Part shown: piece after piece, positions 5,093 to 5,782 of the stretch
Layout: each line of letters opens with the position of its first letter
How positions within the stretch are numbered: the first letter of the stretch is position 1
Source: Microcoleaceae cyanobacterium UBA11344
GTDB taxonomy: Bacteria; Cyanobacteriota; Cyanobacteriia; Cyanobacteriales; Microcoleaceae
DNA length: 5,782 bases
Assembly: GCA_003483675.1 (NCBI GenBank)
Contig: DMYK01000260.1
Span: forward strand, 14,959-20,740
Reading direction: 5' to 3'
Program-made: the position numbers and the translations under genes
Notes under the pieces: model-generated
What the model was told of the DNA's origin: nothing
Seen by the model: only the letters and a program-made list of their open reading frames with translations
Database searches by the model: none

Positions 5093-5159
5093 AGAAACCG
5101 GGTTTTTTACTAATATTAAAGGTCATCAACCAGTATTTTTGTAAAAAAACCCGGTTTCT
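5093..5159 (+). repeat. 67-base hairpin repeat upstream of the Uma2 gene
   Basis: The arms AGAAACCGGGTTTTT (5093-5107) and AAAAACCCGGTTTCT (5145-5159) are exact reverse complements. The pairing continues into TTTAC/GTAAA with a single-base bulge. It has the same length as the copy at 4262-4328, and the 25 bases before both (TATAGTCC, then GGA and GCA blocks) are related. It lies between the DUF697 stop and the Uma2 start, 57 bases upstream of the latter. Confidence 0.9.
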
Positions 5160-5190
5160 GCCTTCAGGCTGTTATGGCGCTTTGTGCGAT

Positions 5191-5224
5191 TCCCAATTCC
5201 CCATTCCCCATGCTCATGCCCAAT
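5191..5224. repeat. Degenerate CCCCAT heptamer repeats (STRR-like)
   Basis: TCCCAAT (5191), TCCCCAT (5198), TCCCCAT (5205), a 6-base variant GCTCAT (5212) and GCCCAAT (5218-5224). These resemble the short tandemly repeated repetitive sequences described in cyanobacteria. The array ends directly against the stop codon of the DUF697 gene (5225-5227), so it lies at the very 3' end of that transcript. Confidence 0.7.
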
Positions 5225-5782
5225 TTACTCAATATTAATTTGATTAGGAGCCTTCGGTTGCTCATCCTTCAAAGTTTTGCGCCCCGACGAAGCATAATCC
5301 TTGTACAAATCCACAAACATCTTGGTTAACTGCGGCAAAGACAGTTTCTCCCCATTAATTTGAGATTTCATATAAACTTTGAGAACTTCAATGTAAGCCA
5401 AACCGAGAGCCATTGTAAGAGTTGCCGCCGTTGCACCGGAGATAGCACCACCGACAATTGTACCCGCACCCGGAATCATTTTAATCAAATTAGCAACAAT
5501 ACTTCTGCCAACAGCAGTCACCCCACCAGCACCGCTAATAGCAGACAGCATCGCCGAGATAAATCCCTTGTCAAATGGCATTCCAAAAATCACAGTAATA
5601 TTAGCAATCATTGCCGTTTGCATAGCCATCAAAATTGGCGCATCAGCAAAAGGCACAGGAGTCGCCCCGACAATCGCAGAACCGGCAACATAAGCAGTTA
5701 CATACTTAAATGCCATGTCGGATTTGAGCGCAATATTGGCAATTTGTTCTTTGACAAAAGCTTTTTGAGCTACTTCCGGCAG
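5225..5782 (-). CDS. DUF697 (YcjF-type) domain protein, C-terminal part, 5' end outside the window
   Basis: The frame is open from the window edge: 22 residues before the first internal ATG (5716) read LPEVAQKAFVKEQIANIALKS and then D, continuing without a stop, so the start lies beyond 5782. At least 185 residues are visible. The region YVTAYVAGSAIVGATPVPFA, MAMQTAMIANITVIFG and IPGAGTIVGGAISGATAATLTMALGLAYIEVL is glycine- and alanine-rich with two to three hydrophobic helices, as in DUF697. In cyanobacteria this domain often follows an Era/dynamin-like GTPase domain in a protein of about 450-500 residues, so a GTPase upstream is likely but not visible. It is probably membrane-associated. 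The hydrophilic C-terminus (GRKTLKDEQPKAPNQ) is typical of such tails. Heptamer repeats start right after the stop codon. Confidence 0.85.
   Translation of the reverse strand: MPEVAQKAFVKEQIANIALKSDMAFKYVTAYVAGSAIVGATPVPFADAPILMAMQTAMIANITVIFGMPFDKGFISAMLSAISGAGGVTAVGRSIVANLIKMIPGAGTIVGGAISGATAATLTMALGLAYIEVLKVYMKSQINGEKLSLPQLTKMFVDLYKDYASSGRKTLKDEQPKAPNQINIE

Overview
The window looks like chromosomal DNA of a filamentous cyanobacterium of the Microcoleus/Oscillatoria kind. This is inferred from the gene content (DUF3326 protein, short plant-type ferredoxin, kinase-FGE fusion remnant, Uma2 protein), two exact HIP1 octamers GCGATCGC (3061-3068, 3454-3461) with many partial ones, and an unusually heavy load of short palindromic and heptameric repeats in the gaps. 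Every gene I can support lies on the minus strand, so transcription runs from right to left.

From right to left: the C-terminal part of a DUF697 (YcjF-type) protein enters from the window edge (5225-5782). A gap holding heptamer repeats, a hairpin repeat and a TATAAT box leads to a Uma2-family nuclease-like gene (4490-5035). A 358-base gap (4132-4489) carries a small MITE-like element and another hairpin repeat. Then comes a compact four-gene run: a [2Fe-2S] ferredoxin (3814-4131), a 71-residue unknown protein (3554-3769), a DUF3326 protein overlapping it by 4 bases (2451-3557), and a CPBP intramembrane protease (1823-2419).

The left third holds a broken gene. Reading 1739 to 272, one finds a Ser/Thr kinase domain followed by an FGE-sulfatase (formylglycine-generating-enzyme-like) domain, the known cyanobacterial kinase-FGE architecture. 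Here it has lost the kinase start, which ends exactly at a repeat at 1741. It also has an apparent 1-base deletion near 1561 and changes frame between the two domains, where a second repeat copy sits. The FGE half remains open and may still be translated alone. The first 271 bases carry no gene, only composite repeats including three perfect 22-base tandem copies.

The main non-genic theme is one family of hairpin repeats: arms AGAAACCGGGTTTTT / AAAAACCCGGTTTCT, 64 or 67 bases long, four complete copies plus two partial ones. Copies sit in gaps, at the break point of the pseudogene, inside a reading frame, and beside a possible promoter. The four-gene run suggests an electron-transfer protein expressed together with proteins of unknown function, but no joint pathway can be read from the sequence. 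No clearly new defence or biosynthetic system is evident.
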